From Limnephilus marmoratus (lineage: Eukaryota > Arthropoda > Insecta > Trichoptera > Limnephilidae), in assembly GCA_917880885.1 (NCBI GenBank), contig OU862919.1, positions 14,588,001-14,652,000 of the forward strand: a stretch of 64,000 nt of DNA, written 5' to 3'. Below, piece by piece: positions 19,781-30,731 of the stretch. The notes under the pieces are model-generated. The model had not been told where the DNA came from and ran no database searches. It was given only the letters and a program-made list of their open reading frames with translations. Made by a program: the position numbers and the translations under genes. Within the stretch, counting starts at the first letter, position 1. Each line of letters starts with the position of its first letter.

Positions 19781-20520
19781 TTTTAGATATTATCTTCAAG
19801 AATAACATATATTTTTTTAAGAGATTTAAAACTTAACGTGTTTAAGGGAAATATGTAATAAATCGGTGGAAATCCGGGTTGCGGGCCCTTAAGTACGCAG
19901 GTATCTACGTAACTACGTATAAATCTTGTGATTTCAAAGGAAATTTTCGTTTTGATTTATCTAAAAAGAGAAAATTAGAAACAGACTTTTTTGGACGAAC
20001 TGTTCACAGAACTACTAGTAGGAATAGCTTCACAAAGCAATAATTTCCGAAAATAGAAGACAAAGTTAGCAGATTATGAAGTACCTACCTTATTTCGAGT
20101 GCTTCCTTACCGAACTTGAATAGCAAGCTTTCTATATTTCAAGCACCATAACTTACCAAGTGTCCCAGAACAAAGGGCGCTTTCGGAAGCTAATGCCAAA
20201 TTAGTTGGCAGTGTCACAATTATTAGGTATCTTTGAAAGAGAAGCGATCTCAAGATCAAACAGCAATTTCCATTAAAATGGATTCTTTTGAAGCCCTTCA
20301 ATGGAAAATGTAAAGCCCTTAAATGGAACAGATTAATCCCTTTTCAAGTATACCTAATCATTATCTGTCATCTTCCCTTATTAACATTCACCGTACAGCT
20401 ATGTCATTCAAGAGAACATGGTTATTCGGAACAAAACCCAAGGAAATGAAAACAAATACAAAAACTTATACGCGTAGGATCTTCTGATAAGATATTACAA
20501 ATTTTTAGAACCTACGCTGA
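19781..20520. other. Spacer, nothing recognised
   Basis: No gene or repeat boundary found. Confidence 0.45.
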
Positions 20521-20526
20521 TTTTCT

Positions 20527-20960
20527 TAATTATTTTTTTTATTTACAATAACAGGAGGCCCACAGGAACAAACTAATCTCTCAGGGCCTACGTCATCCTT
20601 GGTGAAGCTGTGTGGAAAGTCTTTCTAGGGAGAAGAAGGGGAGGAAGTTCTGGGAATGAAAAAAGGAGTGGATAGGAATCTGGGGGTCAATGTGTCCAGG
20701 AGTGACGGACTTGTGAATTCATCACTCCGTCCGGTTGAAGAGGTCTAATCTAGGTCTCCTTCAACCAATTTCTCCCGATCCGGCCCACCACCTAGTAAGT
20801 GAGAAAACGCAACCGCCACAAAGACCTTGACAAACCTCCCCCCATTAACCCGGGCACCCTTGCTAAGTCATCAAACGTAGTGGACCACTTGGAGTGACCT
20901 ATAGCAGGGGTATTGGTTATCCAATAAATGGTTCCCGAGGCGGCGGCACCCGTACCCGCC
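20527..20960 (-). repeat. Non-LTR 3' end with module B (family N2), minus strand
   Basis: On the minus strand: GGAACCATTTATTGGATAAC, a readable TIYWITNTPAIG frame, then AACTTCCTCCCCTTCTTCTC, and the family tail with GGCCC..AGAGATTAGTT ending in a poly-A-like run (T/A-rich 20,530-20,545). Homologous to 41,035-41,470 (-) and 43,712-44,140 (+). The coding status of the module is unclear. Confidence 0.65.
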
Positions 20961-22160
20961 TCCCAAATTAAGAATGTACAACTGCACGAAAAACACAAAT
21001 ATACTCTTTGAATAGGTGTAGGTAAATAGATTATAGCTTTCAACTGATCACAAATGCATGATCATTTCATCTTTTCATGTACAGCTTCAGTATTTTTCTT
21101 TATTTCTTTATGTTTATTTACCCATACATGAATCTCTTTTATTCTTTAGCTCCAGTAGTCTTGCTGAACTGTTACTCCTCTGTATATACATTCTCCGTGT
21201 ACCTGGTTTTCTTCTTGGTTTTGTTTATTTTTTTTTACTTTTTATTTACAGCACTGACATTATACAGCGTTAATCGACGCGCCTGCGTCCACTACATTTT
21301 ATTTTCTTTTCTCATCGTACACGTATTTCCATATTTTAGTTTGTATTTTTTCTGTTTTTTCTTGATTTCTGTAGCCCAACTAAGTTTCTAGAACAGAACT
21401 CAGTTGTTTGTCTTGTGTTGTCCTCATCCCCATTAAAGGGGTTGGCTTTGGACCTTGTCCCTACATTGTGTCAAATTTTTCTTTTCTTTTAGGTCATCAC
21501 ATATTTGTACATTTTTCTTTACGCTCACCATCCAGCGCCCGCGCCTCCCCCCGGGACATGATAAGGTTGAAGGAAAGATTGAGCGACTTCCGATGGTTGT
21601 CCGTCCCTCCTCCGGCTACCCGACGCTTTTCTCCCTAGGGTCTTCAATTTGTCGTCCATTTACTTCTTCTAGGCACCACCGGCTAGCTGGCTAAAGGACG
21701 TCTCCATCGGGGGCCGTGACGTTGGCCCAACTATCTTATTCATTCTCTCGGGGACAGCCGGATGCTTGTCGGTCATGTCTATCTTACTATTAAGTTTCTC
21801 TTTACCTTATTTGTCTTGAATAATTGTACATATCCTCCTTTTATTTTCTAACAGATCCCTGCAGTGCTGAGTGTGCGGTCTCCCTCTGGCTACTATTTTA
21901 CAAATCCTGTTTTCTTTTGATTTTACTATGTTTTACTAACACCAGTAGTATTAGTTTTTGACTTTCACAGCTTGGACTGTGGGCGATCCTACATTTCCGC
22001 CACCTAACAAAGTATGTAGGGGCATTGAAGGTCTAGATTCGTTCAATTAAATGTAGAGTCGTTTATTCAAAAAAATTAGATTCTTGCGAGAGCTCCGAAG
22101 GGGCGACCATAAGTCGCCTATACCGGGGCGGGAAAGCGGTGGGGTACTTCAATGATCACA
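20961..22160. other. T-rich stretch and GC-richer block, unassigned
   Basis: 21,058-21,391 is T-rich and gives spurious hydrophobic frames. 21,408-22,030 is GC-richer and might be a retroelement 3' region, but I found no second copy or motif. GGGGCGACCATAAGTCGCC near 22,100 is a short local hairpin. Confidence 0.4.
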
Positions 22161-22537
22161 AATGCTTTGGTCACCTAAACTAATCTATAATACGCTAAAT
22201 TAACCATACCAATAGGGTGTGTCAATTATTTCAACTTTTGAATTCAGAAACGCCCGGGGTCTCAAAAGTTGCGTCTTACAAAGAAAATGAGAACTGCATT
22301 AATTTTTTTTAAATGGTTATTAGCCCGCTACAATGCATTGAAAATCAGAAAACCAACCTAAAACCATTTTTTCTTTAATTTATAATAATTTTTTTTTTCA
22401 GCAATCTAACCTTTTAATGTTTGTTTATTATTAAAAAATGCGAATAACTGGCAAAAATGAAAAAAAAGATCAAGTTTATACAATACAGGTTAGTCAACAA
22501 GAATTTTGATTTTATCCAGAAAAAGTGTTAAGCAAGG
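22161..22537. other. AT-rich spacer
   Basis: Nothing recognised. Confidence 0.45.
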
Positions 22538-22715
22538 ATCATACTGAGCAGACGCAACGCGACGCAACGTTCCTGTCCCGTTCACACTGGCCGACGTACG
22601 TACGCGTCGCTGTGACCACGTGACAAGGGGTCTCTGGTTGTGCGCAGGCGCGTTTGATTTGGCACATTTGACATTTATTTTTTAGGTTATGTTTATGTGA
22701 TTCTCTTCTCAGCAG

Positions 22716-22930
22716 ATGGCAGCTTTGCCATATCTTGAAAGTGAATTTGAAGATGATTTGCTACGATTATTATTATTAAATCAATATTCTCGTAAAAAGA
22801 AAAAAGTGAGAAGGAACTAGAATCTGATGACGGACGATTCTTCATGTACTTCCGTATGAGTAAAGTGGTATTTGAAGAGCTTCACAGCATAATTGAATCT
22901 TCTATCTTCTTCTTCTATCTTCTTCTTCTT
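22716..22930 (+). pseudogene. Harbinger transposase N-terminal fragment
   Basis: From ATG 22,716 the frame reads MAALPYLESEFEDDLLRLL and a basic KKKKV stretch to a TAG. Shifting by one base, it continues DDGRFFMYFRMSKVVFEELH (about 22,828-22,890). The F-x-x-[YF]FRMS-K-x-x-FE-E-L-H block is the usual N-terminal motif of PIF/Harbinger transposases. One frameshift and a TTCTTC microsatellite end the copy, and the DDE catalytic part is absent. Its position inside an ACGCAACGC-type TIR pair agrees with the assignment. Confidence 0.6.
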
Positions 22931-22936
22931 CTATCT

Positions 22937-23317
22937 TCTATATAAATAAAAATGAATCGCCGAAATGTATGTACGCGCATAACTTCCGAACGACTGCACC
23001 AAATTGGATAATTATTTTTTTTCTGTGTTCGTTATTGTCAGGACAAGGTTTGTATAAAACTACTGGTGAGCTCTGGCATTATGAAATTTGTATAAAAAAT
23101 TGCAATAGGTGGCATGCGAGCTGTTTGAAAGGGGTGAAGGGGGGGAGTGGAGTGGGGAGAGGGAAGGTGGAGGAGGCGGAGTGGGAACGCGAGAGGGGAA
23201 GGCGACGCGGGAGAAGAAGGGGAGGCGGAAGGGGGACGGAAAGAATGGGAAAGGACACGCAGGGAAAAACAATTTCTTTATTAAATGGCATAGCAACGCA
23301 TGCTGGGAACCAGCTAG
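22937..23317 (+). mobile_element. Non-autonomous Helitron, 381 bp, both ends present
   Basis: 5' end TCTATATAAATAAAAATG; 3' end CATGCTGGGAACCAGCTAG with the terminal GCTGG/CCAGC hairpin, followed by T. Core G-rich with CAGGGAAAAACAATTTC, as in the other Helitron copies here. No coding capacity. Confidence 0.85.
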
Positions 23318-23399
23318 TATGACATAAAAAAAGAAAAGACACGTCTTCGAAAGTCAATTGGAATCAGAGAAAGACTGGCAGTGTGTCTAAAGTTTGATT

Positions 23400-23600
23400 G
23401 ACATTCATTATAGGGGTATAATATTGAAAATCATGCCATGAATGGCTGAAATTTCTTCCTAATTTGCACTGCGTATGCAGAATCTCTATAATCCTGTAAT
23501 TTGATTTTATAAATAACTTCGTGCCGTCTAAAAGCTTCAATAAACTGTTCGTCATCCATTTTTGAATAATATCTCTCAAAAAAACAGCCATAGATATAGC
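23400..23600 (-). pseudogene. MADF-like (Harbinger accessory protein) fragment
   Basis: The minus strand reads MDDEQFIEAFRRHEVIYKIK and DYRDSAYAVQIRKKF before the frame breaks. An acidic start, then F-I-x-x-[VF]-x-x-x-x-x-[IL]-Y, is the opening of MADF/Myb-SANT-like DNA-binding domains that often accompany Harbinger transposases. The C-terminal half of the domain with its conserved Trp is not seen. The assignment rests on a short match plus context, so it is tentative; it could be a chance frame. Confidence 0.4.
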
Positions 23601-23771
23601 GAAACAACGTTAGATGCTCAGATAACACTAAAAAGATGTAAAATCATCTCGTAGTAGGCGTGACCATACCCCCCCCACCTTCCACATGGCCCACGCCGAT
23701 CTGGCTGCGGCAGATCCGCGTAGCGTAGGGGGCGTCGGTTAGCGTTGCGTGGGGCTAGTGTAATTCTAAAG

Positions 23772-24395
23772 CACCCGTTTCCATAGAAAATATAAGGATG
23801 GTAAGTAGTACAGATATGGAAATGATGACGTCTACCTACGTTGCGTGGGCCTAGTATGTTCCCAGCTTTATTTTCCCCTTTTATATTTTTAACCAACACA
23901 TCACAATTGGGGGGGGGGGGGGCGGCGCGTCCCGGGTGCCAAGACCACAATTCTCTAGCCACACCCCCCCGAAGACGGACAATAATTTTTTATGAAGTTG
24001 GAATTTGTGTTTTCACCACGTTGCCACTGCTTGTGGTCAGTGGCGTAGGCTAACGGGAGGGGCGTAATGGGAAAGGGTAGGACTAGCAGAATATTTATCA
24101 CAACGGAGGGGGCGGAATGGGATAGGGCGGGACGGGTTCTAGCAGAACATTTACCACAACGGAGGGGGTAGAACGGGGTAGGAAGGGGTGTGGCGAAACG
24201 GAATACCATAATGGCCACTGACCACAACGCACAATAATGATAAACTGAATATTGTCACGATTTTTTTTATTCAGACTTCTCGACCAGAGACCGCCCGCGC
24301 GCTGGCTCGTTTATTGACCGGCGGACTATCGCGGACCATCTTCTAGCCTCTTGCGGACCACTAGTGGTCCGTGGATTACTGGTTGGGAAGCCCTG
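23772..24395. mobile_element. hAT-type element, perfect 8-bp TSD
   Basis: Bounded by TTCTAAAG at 23,764-23,771 and 24,396-24,403. Right end read inward CAGGGCTTCCCAACCAGT, a typical hAT terminus; left end CACCCGTTTCC, more decayed. It contains C/G homopolymer stretches and a nested 197-bp TIR element. Confidence 0.65.
24031..24227. repeat. Nested TIR element with internal tandem units
   Basis: Perfect 14-bp inverted ends TTGTGGTCAGTGGC / GCCACTGACCACAA. Inside are about three units of ~65 bp, each with GGAGGGG(GC)G..GGAATGGGA and AGCAGAA(T/C)ATTTA(T/C)CACAAC. A related block, reverse-oriented, occurs at about 56,540-56,585. Confidence 0.7.
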
Positions 24396-24403
24396 TTCTA
24401 AAG

Positions 24404-24829
24404 CATTGACAGAAAAGTTTCCATTTTTGTGCGCCCAGTTAGTCTGACTTCATGTCCAACGCTCCCAACGCCGAGCGACCGGAAACTACAAAATTCGGTC
24501 TACGCGTAGTGGGCATCGATTATCGCTAGATATTATTACGTAATATAGCCTATAATTTAATAGCTCTATGTTATAAAGTTTAGCTAAATAATACGGTGCC
24601 AATATATATAAATTATTATTATTACGGTGACGTTCCCGACCATTTCCAGTAGCTTGTCGAACGAGCATAACACTGCGAGCAAATACTGGGACGTGATCGA
24701 ATGTCAAATAAGAGTTCCTGGTAATGGTACTTCTACCGATTATTCAAACCTCTCCTGAATAATTCAATTTAGCGGTGAAGTTCAGTTCAATATACTGGGG
24801 ATCGATTCTCCAATGCAGGTCGCTCGCAA
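24404..24829. other. Spacer, nothing recognised
   Basis: No gene or repeat boundary found. Confidence 0.4.
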
Positions 24830-24925
24830 TTGCCGTCGATTGGTCGAATTTTCATTCTCGCATTGGTCGAATTGTTATTCTCGAGTCTCGTCGAAGGTAG
24901 GTACATAATTAGACGTTAAAGTATT

Positions 24926-26620
24926 AAAATCATTGAAATCAAATGCGAGTGCCGGTTACGATAAACTCAAATACAAAACAGTGCTAAGTCTCTCAACGGA
25001 ATTGGTTCCTATATTATCAAAATTGATTAACCAATGTTTTAAAGAGGGAACTTTTCCAGACTGCTGTAAAATTGCCAAGGTGATACCAATTCACAAAGGT
25101 GGGTCCAAATCAAATACCTCAAACTACAGGCCCATCTCAATCTTACCAATCTTATCAAAAAATTTTGAACGTGTAATCTACGAAAGATTAAACAATTTCC
25201 TATTAAAAAAATCATTCTTTTATAAAAAACAGTATGGCTTTAGGAAAAAATCTAACACACTTGCGACAATAAATGACTTAATCAGTAAACTTAGGAGTGG
25301 TATTGATGGTGGAAATTATATCTTATCTATACTAGTTGACCTTCAAAAAGCCTTTGATACGGTAAGCCATGATATACTTCTCAAGAAACTCGAGAAACTT
25401 GGTGTAGTTGGTCCTGCTCTTAATCTATTCAAATCATATCTTAGCAATAGAAAGCAATTCGTAAGCATTAACAATCAAAATAGTAAGCACCTTCCAATAA
25501 ACTATGGAGTTCCGCAAGGATCCATACTAGGGCCACTACTGTTCCAAATTTATATCATTGATATTTCGCAATTAGAATTAAACGGTGAAATTTTCTTATA
25601 TGCAGATGATACTGCAATATTCTACTGGGGTAAAGATCTAAACATACTACTAGAAAATGCACAAAGTGATCTAGAAAGAATTTGCGGTTGGATCCAATCA
25701 AATATCCTAACAATGAATATAAAAAAAACAGGATACATGATTTTAAGTTCAAACCGTAAAATAATTCCTCCACATGTACCATTAAAAATTGAAAATAACG
25801 ATTTGCAAATCCTGAAACAGGAAAAATATCTTGGGCTGTGCATCGATAAGCATTTAACTTTTAAACAACACATTCAAAATGTAAAAGATAAAATCACACC
25901 CTTAATTAGCGTTTTTAGCCGGTTATCATATCTATTACCAATTAGATTAAAAAAAAGTTTGTACTATAGTCTCGTACACTCACACCTAAATTACCTGATT
26001 GAAATCTGGGGAAATGCGTATGAAACATACATCAATGAATTACAGGTAATTCAAAATAAGATAATCAAAAAACTATTTCACTACGAATCCAAAACATCCA
26101 CAAAAAATATATATATTTAGAAACCAAACTGCTAACATTAAGAAAACTATACGAGTACAATATATGTGTCCTTATATACAAAATAAATAATAAACTCATA
26201 CATACAAACACAGAATTCATTAAAACGTCCCAAGTACACAAACATTTTACACGACAACACGATAACATACGTTTAAACACCATTCATACTAACTACGGTA
26301 AGCAATCAATTAGTTACGAGGGGGGCAATTTATATAATTGCCTTCCAGATGATATCAAAAACGAAAAAAGTGTGTGCAAATTCAAAAAAAAATTGTTCAT
26401 GTTTATTCACAAAAAACAAAGTAGTGATAGTGAATAATATCGTATGGTAATATAATATCATGTAAATGTTAGTATTGCAATCTAAGGTTATGAAATGTAA
26501 AAACCATGTAATGTAAAAACTATGTAATACAATGTAAAAAGTACATAATTCAATATTCTAGTTAAGTAAGTGAAAATGTTATTTTCTTTTTTACTGGAAT
26601 AAAAACTTATGAAAAAAAAG
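24926..26620 (+). mobile_element. 5'-truncated non-LTR retrotransposon
   Basis: Contains the reverse-transcriptase part of ORF2, a 3' UTR with repeated ATGTAAAAACCATGTA-like words (26,495-26,550) and an A-rich tail near 26,610. It interrupts unit 1 of the tandem duplication; unit 2 shows the empty site. Possible imperfect TSD: TTAAAATCATT on the left and TTAGAAGTCATT on the right. Confidence 0.75.
24933..26436 (+). pseudogene. Non-LTR reverse transcriptase (ORF2 C-terminal half)
   Basis: The first 395 codons are open: SNYRPISILPILSK (res. 63-76), DLQKAFDTVSHD (136-147), GVPQGSILGPLLF (192-204) and the catalytic LYADDTA (222-228), so the polymerase core looks intact. After ESKTSTKNIYI a one-base slip in an AT run gives a stop at 26,120. 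The neighbouring frame continues IYLETKLLTLRKLYEYN to NLYNCLPDDIKNE and ends at 26,436, the usual C-terminal tail. The enzyme would copy element RNA at a nicked target. The endonuclease and ORF1 are lost by 5' truncation. The clade is jockey/I-like at best; I cannot fix it. Confidence 0.82.
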
Positions 26621-26754
26621 GTTAGAAGTCATTCAACCCGAACAAGTGGATCGAACAATGTCAACACCGACAAAACAACTGTCAATATCTAGTACATTTT
26701 ATCCTTACCTAAGATCGTTTCCCGCGCGCACTCTGATTGACAGGCATCGTGTAT

Positions 26755-27185
26755 TTTTACAAAGTTGTTTTAAGCCGCTGCTACCCGAATTTCTACCGAT
26801 TTCTTATATATCTCCCTTAAACATTTGAAGTTTAAAAAAATATATGTTATTTTTGAAGATAATATAATGCGTTCCACGCCAAAACGCAAATTATATGAAA
26901 TTCCCTCGACAGAAAAAAATCGCAAAGTATGCTCCGAAAATTATTAAAAGCACGTTTGTTTAGGTTATTTTACAAGTTATAGTTGTGAAAAAAATCACAA
27001 TGTTTCTTTAAATGATACTTAAGCGCCTTCCACGAGACTTTTGCTCTATTTTAAACGAGTCGTGTTTTATTAAACATTTTCACAATTTTGGCATCGATTT
27101 TATCGCTTTAAATATTAGCGCGCTCCTCTAACATTCGTAATTATATATCTCCCCATCTTCTTCTTTTTGAGCGCGGATGCGGCGC
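26755..27185 (-). repeat. Dispersed repeat family R2, copy 2 (inserted in unit 1)
   Basis: The recognisable match to 19,440-19,780 is 26,860-27,180 on the minus strand. The whole block 26,755-27,185 is missing from unit 2 of the tandem duplication, which dates the insertion after the duplication and gives its approximate borders. Confidence 0.65.
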
Positions 27186-28260
27186 CTTTAGGTTCATTAT
27201 AATGACTGATTTATCGGTGATATTGGCTGCAATACATAATGTAGAGTAACTGAAGCTGATCTTTGAGAACAACAAGAATATTTCACCGGAGGGTAGATAG
27301 TTTTCGCATGAAAATTAACTTCATTATTAATCTATTGTACCTACTGTCGTTTTGCATGTAACCAGCTGTTTTTGGTTTTGAATAACAAATCCGCCAGCCA
27401 TTTCGAAGAAAGTAGGCTCGTAATTTCAAATTCACAGAATAGAAACTTCACAAACATCAAAAACATAGATAATTTTCGCAATATAATCATCTATAAAAAT
27501 TAAACATCCGACAAGTTTGTCGAGGCAACTAGTAATTTTTCATTCGTAGATAGAGCGTAACGAGTAACTCTGAACAATATTGAATAATCACAGCCCAGGT
27601 TGCTTATAATCGCCGTCGAAAGTACACGCATTAGTCAATTCGCGATTCTCGGATCAGGTCGAAGGTACATTCTTACATGTCAAAAGTCAAAAGTTTTTCC
27701 ACCCGAACAACAAGTGAGTCAAACCAGTCGACACCAATGTCGACATCAGACAACAATGCCAAAATCTAGTATATTTTATCCTAACCAAAGATCGTTTCCT
27801 GCGCCCTCTTTGAAGGACAGGCATATTACAGGTATATGTTGACTTTTAAGGTTTTATATAATAGCTGATTAACCAGCGAGATTGGCTGCAACACATAATA
27901 TAGAGAAAGCGGAAGCAGATGCTTTGAGACCAACAAGAACGTTTCGCCGAAGATTGGAAAGTTTTCACATAAAAATTAACATCCTAATTATTCTTTTGCA
28001 ACGTCGTTTTGCACATGTTAGCATCACATTTTTTGTTACGCTGTTTTTCGAAAAAAGTGCGGTCATAATTTCAAATTCACAGTCAAAATCATGAGAAACA
28101 CAGACAATATTCACAGAGATGCCAATGTAATCGTCTCTTCAACCCTCCGACATTCAATAATATGTATAAATGGAACGTTCGACAAAGTTCGTCGAGACAA
28201 CTGGTAATTTTTCTTTCGTAGATGGCACACAACGAAAAATTCTTGATCGCCACTGGAGAA

Positions 28261-29188
28261 TCGAGCCCCTGGAGTTTCGAATATAGGTGCATTAATTTCT
28301 CAACTGCGAATGGTGGAATGGTATAAATTGGACCATTAAAAAAAGTTATCCTTCATTAAAGGTTTTTTTCAAGCGAACGCAATCTTTTTTTAGTTCTTCT
28401 AGTTTTCCCTAATAAACCATGTTTTACAGCCGTAACATCAATTTGTTTAAGTACCTACTCTTAACTTTCCTCTATCCGATCCCAGCATGGTAGATAGTAT
28501 CTACCACCAAACACGAATGAAACTATTGAGAAAAACCACCGTTCACAATCGAAACGCTGCTTGAAATGGCTTCATTCGTGTTTGGTGACCAGATCTGACC
28601 AGATTCTTTTTCACCAGCTCATTCCCTCCCCCACTCCCTTCAGTCCCAAAACGTACCCATATTAGGGCTGCGGTAGTCCCTCTGAATAGTTTCTCTGAAT
28701 AGTTTCTCTGAATAGTTTCGAATCTTGAGCGGTTTTCATGTAAAAACAAAAATACATGCAATATTATTTAAATAAGAAGGAAAATTGTACGAAAAGTTTC
28801 TACCCCAATTAAATAAAGCTTCATTAGTGACATTAATTGAAATATAAAAGAAAATATCTTTAGAAAAAATAGTTATTGCTACCCTAAATTCGTTGGACTT
28901 TACAAATGGAAATTTGGTATTTAAACATGAAGAAAAATATTACATAAAAGTACCAATACAATTTGTCGCAATATGTTATGCAGGAATTTCGATGAATTTA
29001 AATGGGAAGCGACAAATGACTAAACAAAGAATATAAAATTCGCACCCACGGGAAATTAAGTGTGTTTTCTCACTTCGGAAAATATCTTAGATCACATTCC
29101 CGTCTAATGATGCGATTCAAGGAGAATAATATATTTAACCGGTATGTTTGTATTTCTGCCGAATTCTCGTCTAACCTCATTGTGTAGG
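28261..29188. other. Spacer with short repeats
   Basis: Holds ACCAAACACGAATGAA inverted (28,505-28,520 and 28,571-28,586) and three copies of TCTGAATAGTTTC at 28,679-28,722. No gene. Confidence 0.5.
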
Positions 29189-29440
29189 CAGGGGTGCCCA
29201 TTGCTTATACACGTGCTTATGGAGGTCGACTTTCAAAGTATCAGGATTCAAGTGATCGACCATTTTGCAAGTGGCTATAGACGGAAATTACAAACTTAAT
29301 TATATTTGAAGTTTCAGTGCCGGCAACCCGAGCATTGATTTTATATTCATTTGTATACATAGTTTTCTTTTACCCACCTCACTAGACACAGTCTGTTCCG
29401 AGGCGGGTAGTACTACATCTGTTGTAATACTTATATTTGA

Positions 29441-30210
29441 TTTTTTTTTGTATTTCTTGGGCATTAACTATGTAACAATTTCTAGACATTTTGTTTTTTG
29501 AAGAGTTTTATTAAATGTACATTTGTTACTTAAATTTAATTTTTCCGCGACCGGTTTCGATACAACCGTATCATTCACGAGCAGAATTAAAACTAACTTA
29601 AAAATTAAATGCAAGTACCAAAGATTAATTAGGTGGGAGTAGTGAGAGGGATGATTTTGGGGGGAGGGGGAAAGCGGTGGGAGGAGTCAATATTATACGT
29701 AAACATGGTTAGTAAAGGAGATTTGCAAGGCGCTATTATTTTATTCACTAAATTAATTTTAGATTTAATTTTTTTGTTTATTTCGAGCGTTTCTAAAGCG
29801 CAAAGATTAAAGTATGAATTTATATTGCAATGTTTAAATTTTGTTTTTTCTTTATTGAAGCTATGGCCTGACTCTATTAAATGATTCGCAAATTCGGAGT
29901 AATTATTATTTCGTAAACAAAGTTCATGTTCCCTGATTCTAGTTTAATTTAGTGAATTAAATAATAGCGCCTTGCAAATCTCCTTTACTAACCATGTTTC
30001 CGTATAATATTGACTCCTCCCACCGCTTTCCCCCTCCCCCCAAAATCATCCCTCCCACTACTCCCACCTAATTAATCTTTGGTACTTGCATTTAATTTTT
30101 AAGTTAGTTTTAATTCTGCTCGTGAATGATACGGTTGTATCGAAACCGGTCGCGGAAAAATTAAATTTAAGTAACAAATGTACATTTAATAAAACTCTTC
30201 AAAAAACAAA
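29441..30210. mobile_element. 770-bp palindromic retroelement, 12-bp TSD
   Basis: Flanked by perfect ACTTATATTTGA at 29,429-29,440 and 30,211-30,222. Inverted arms of about 270 bp (29,487-29,765 and 29,945-30,210) surround a ~180-bp centre. Each arm includes a hammerhead-like region with CCGGTCGCGG and a TCGAAACCGGTC core (29,545-29,600 minus; 30,118-30,175 plus), but the first core strand reads GTGAATGA instead of CTGANGA. Likely a Penelope-like terminal structure or inverted dimer. Confidence 0.65.
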
Positions 30211-30486
30211 ACTTATATTTGAATTTAACTCGTTTACTTGATTGCATGAATGTACGAATGAATTTGAATCTTGAAAGTGGAAATTAACTCACTTCCAGTC
30301 ATCCGATAGAGCTGAAACACGGTGGATAATAGAAATAAAATGAGATGAAAATTCATTGTATCAACTTGGTGGCAATCACGAACACACACGCGGATATGCA
30401 CGCATTTTTCTGAAATTCGAAGAAATCGCTAAAGCACCACGAAATAAATGTCGATCTTACCAACTCCCGATTTAACACGGTCGGCA

Positions 30487-30660
30487 GCGCGGTTGATTTC
30501 GATCACTGGGTATGAAGGTTCAAATCTCAGTCAACCAATTTTTTTCGTTTGTTTTTAAAGATTCAAAATACATTTGAATATAAAGTTAATAGCGCGGTTG
30601 ATTCGGATCACTGGGTAGGAAGGTTCAAACCCCAGTCAAACCAGTTGATAATTTTCTTTT
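30487..30660 (+). repeat. Tandem tRNA-like units (2 copies, ~104 bp)
   Basis: GCGCGGTTGATTTCGATCAC..GAAGGTTCAAATCTCAGTC at about 30,488 and GCGCGGTTGATTCGGATCAC..GAAGGTTCAAACCCCAGTC at about 30,593. GGTTCAAAYC resembles a box B. Probably a duplicated SINE-type sequence. Confidence 0.55.
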
Positions 30661-30731
30661 CCAAGTTTCAAAAGACATTTGAAAATAGACGCATCACAAA
30701 CAACTCACACTCATTGATTCATTCATATTCA

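Larger units (their letters stand above)
22538..23763. mobile_element. PIF/Harbinger element, degenerate, interrupted by a Helitron
   Basis: The left end region (TACTGAGCAGACGCAACGC) and the right end read inward (TACACTAGCCCCACGCAACGC) form an imperfect TIR sharing ACGCAACGC. The interior has a transposase N-terminal remnant on the plus strand and a MADF-like frame on the minus strand, the two-gene arrangement usual in PIF/Harbinger. A 381-bp Helitron separates them. The TSD is not clear. Confidence 0.5.
24830..28260. repeat. Old tandem duplication, two units
   Basis: Unit 1 runs from about 24,830 to 27,580 and unit 2 from about 27,595 to 28,260. Matching landmarks: GCCGTCGA..GTCGAAGGTA, CCCGAACAA, ATCTAGTA(C/T)ATTTTATCCT, AAGATCGTTTCC, GATATTGGCTGCAA/GAGATTGGCTGCAA, GTCGTTTTGCA, CGACAA(G)TTTGTCGAGGCAAC/TTCGTCGAGACAAC and TTTCGTAGAT. 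Unit 1 is longer because it holds a non-LTR element (24,926-26,620) and repeat R2 (26,755-27,185), both absent from unit 2. Divergence is considerable, so the event is old. Confidence 0.65.

Noticed and set aside
21058..21391. Overlapping hydrophobic frames resembling membrane proteins
   Set aside because: T-rich sequence gives Phe/Leu/Ser-rich frames in two registers; no motif, no signal of selection.
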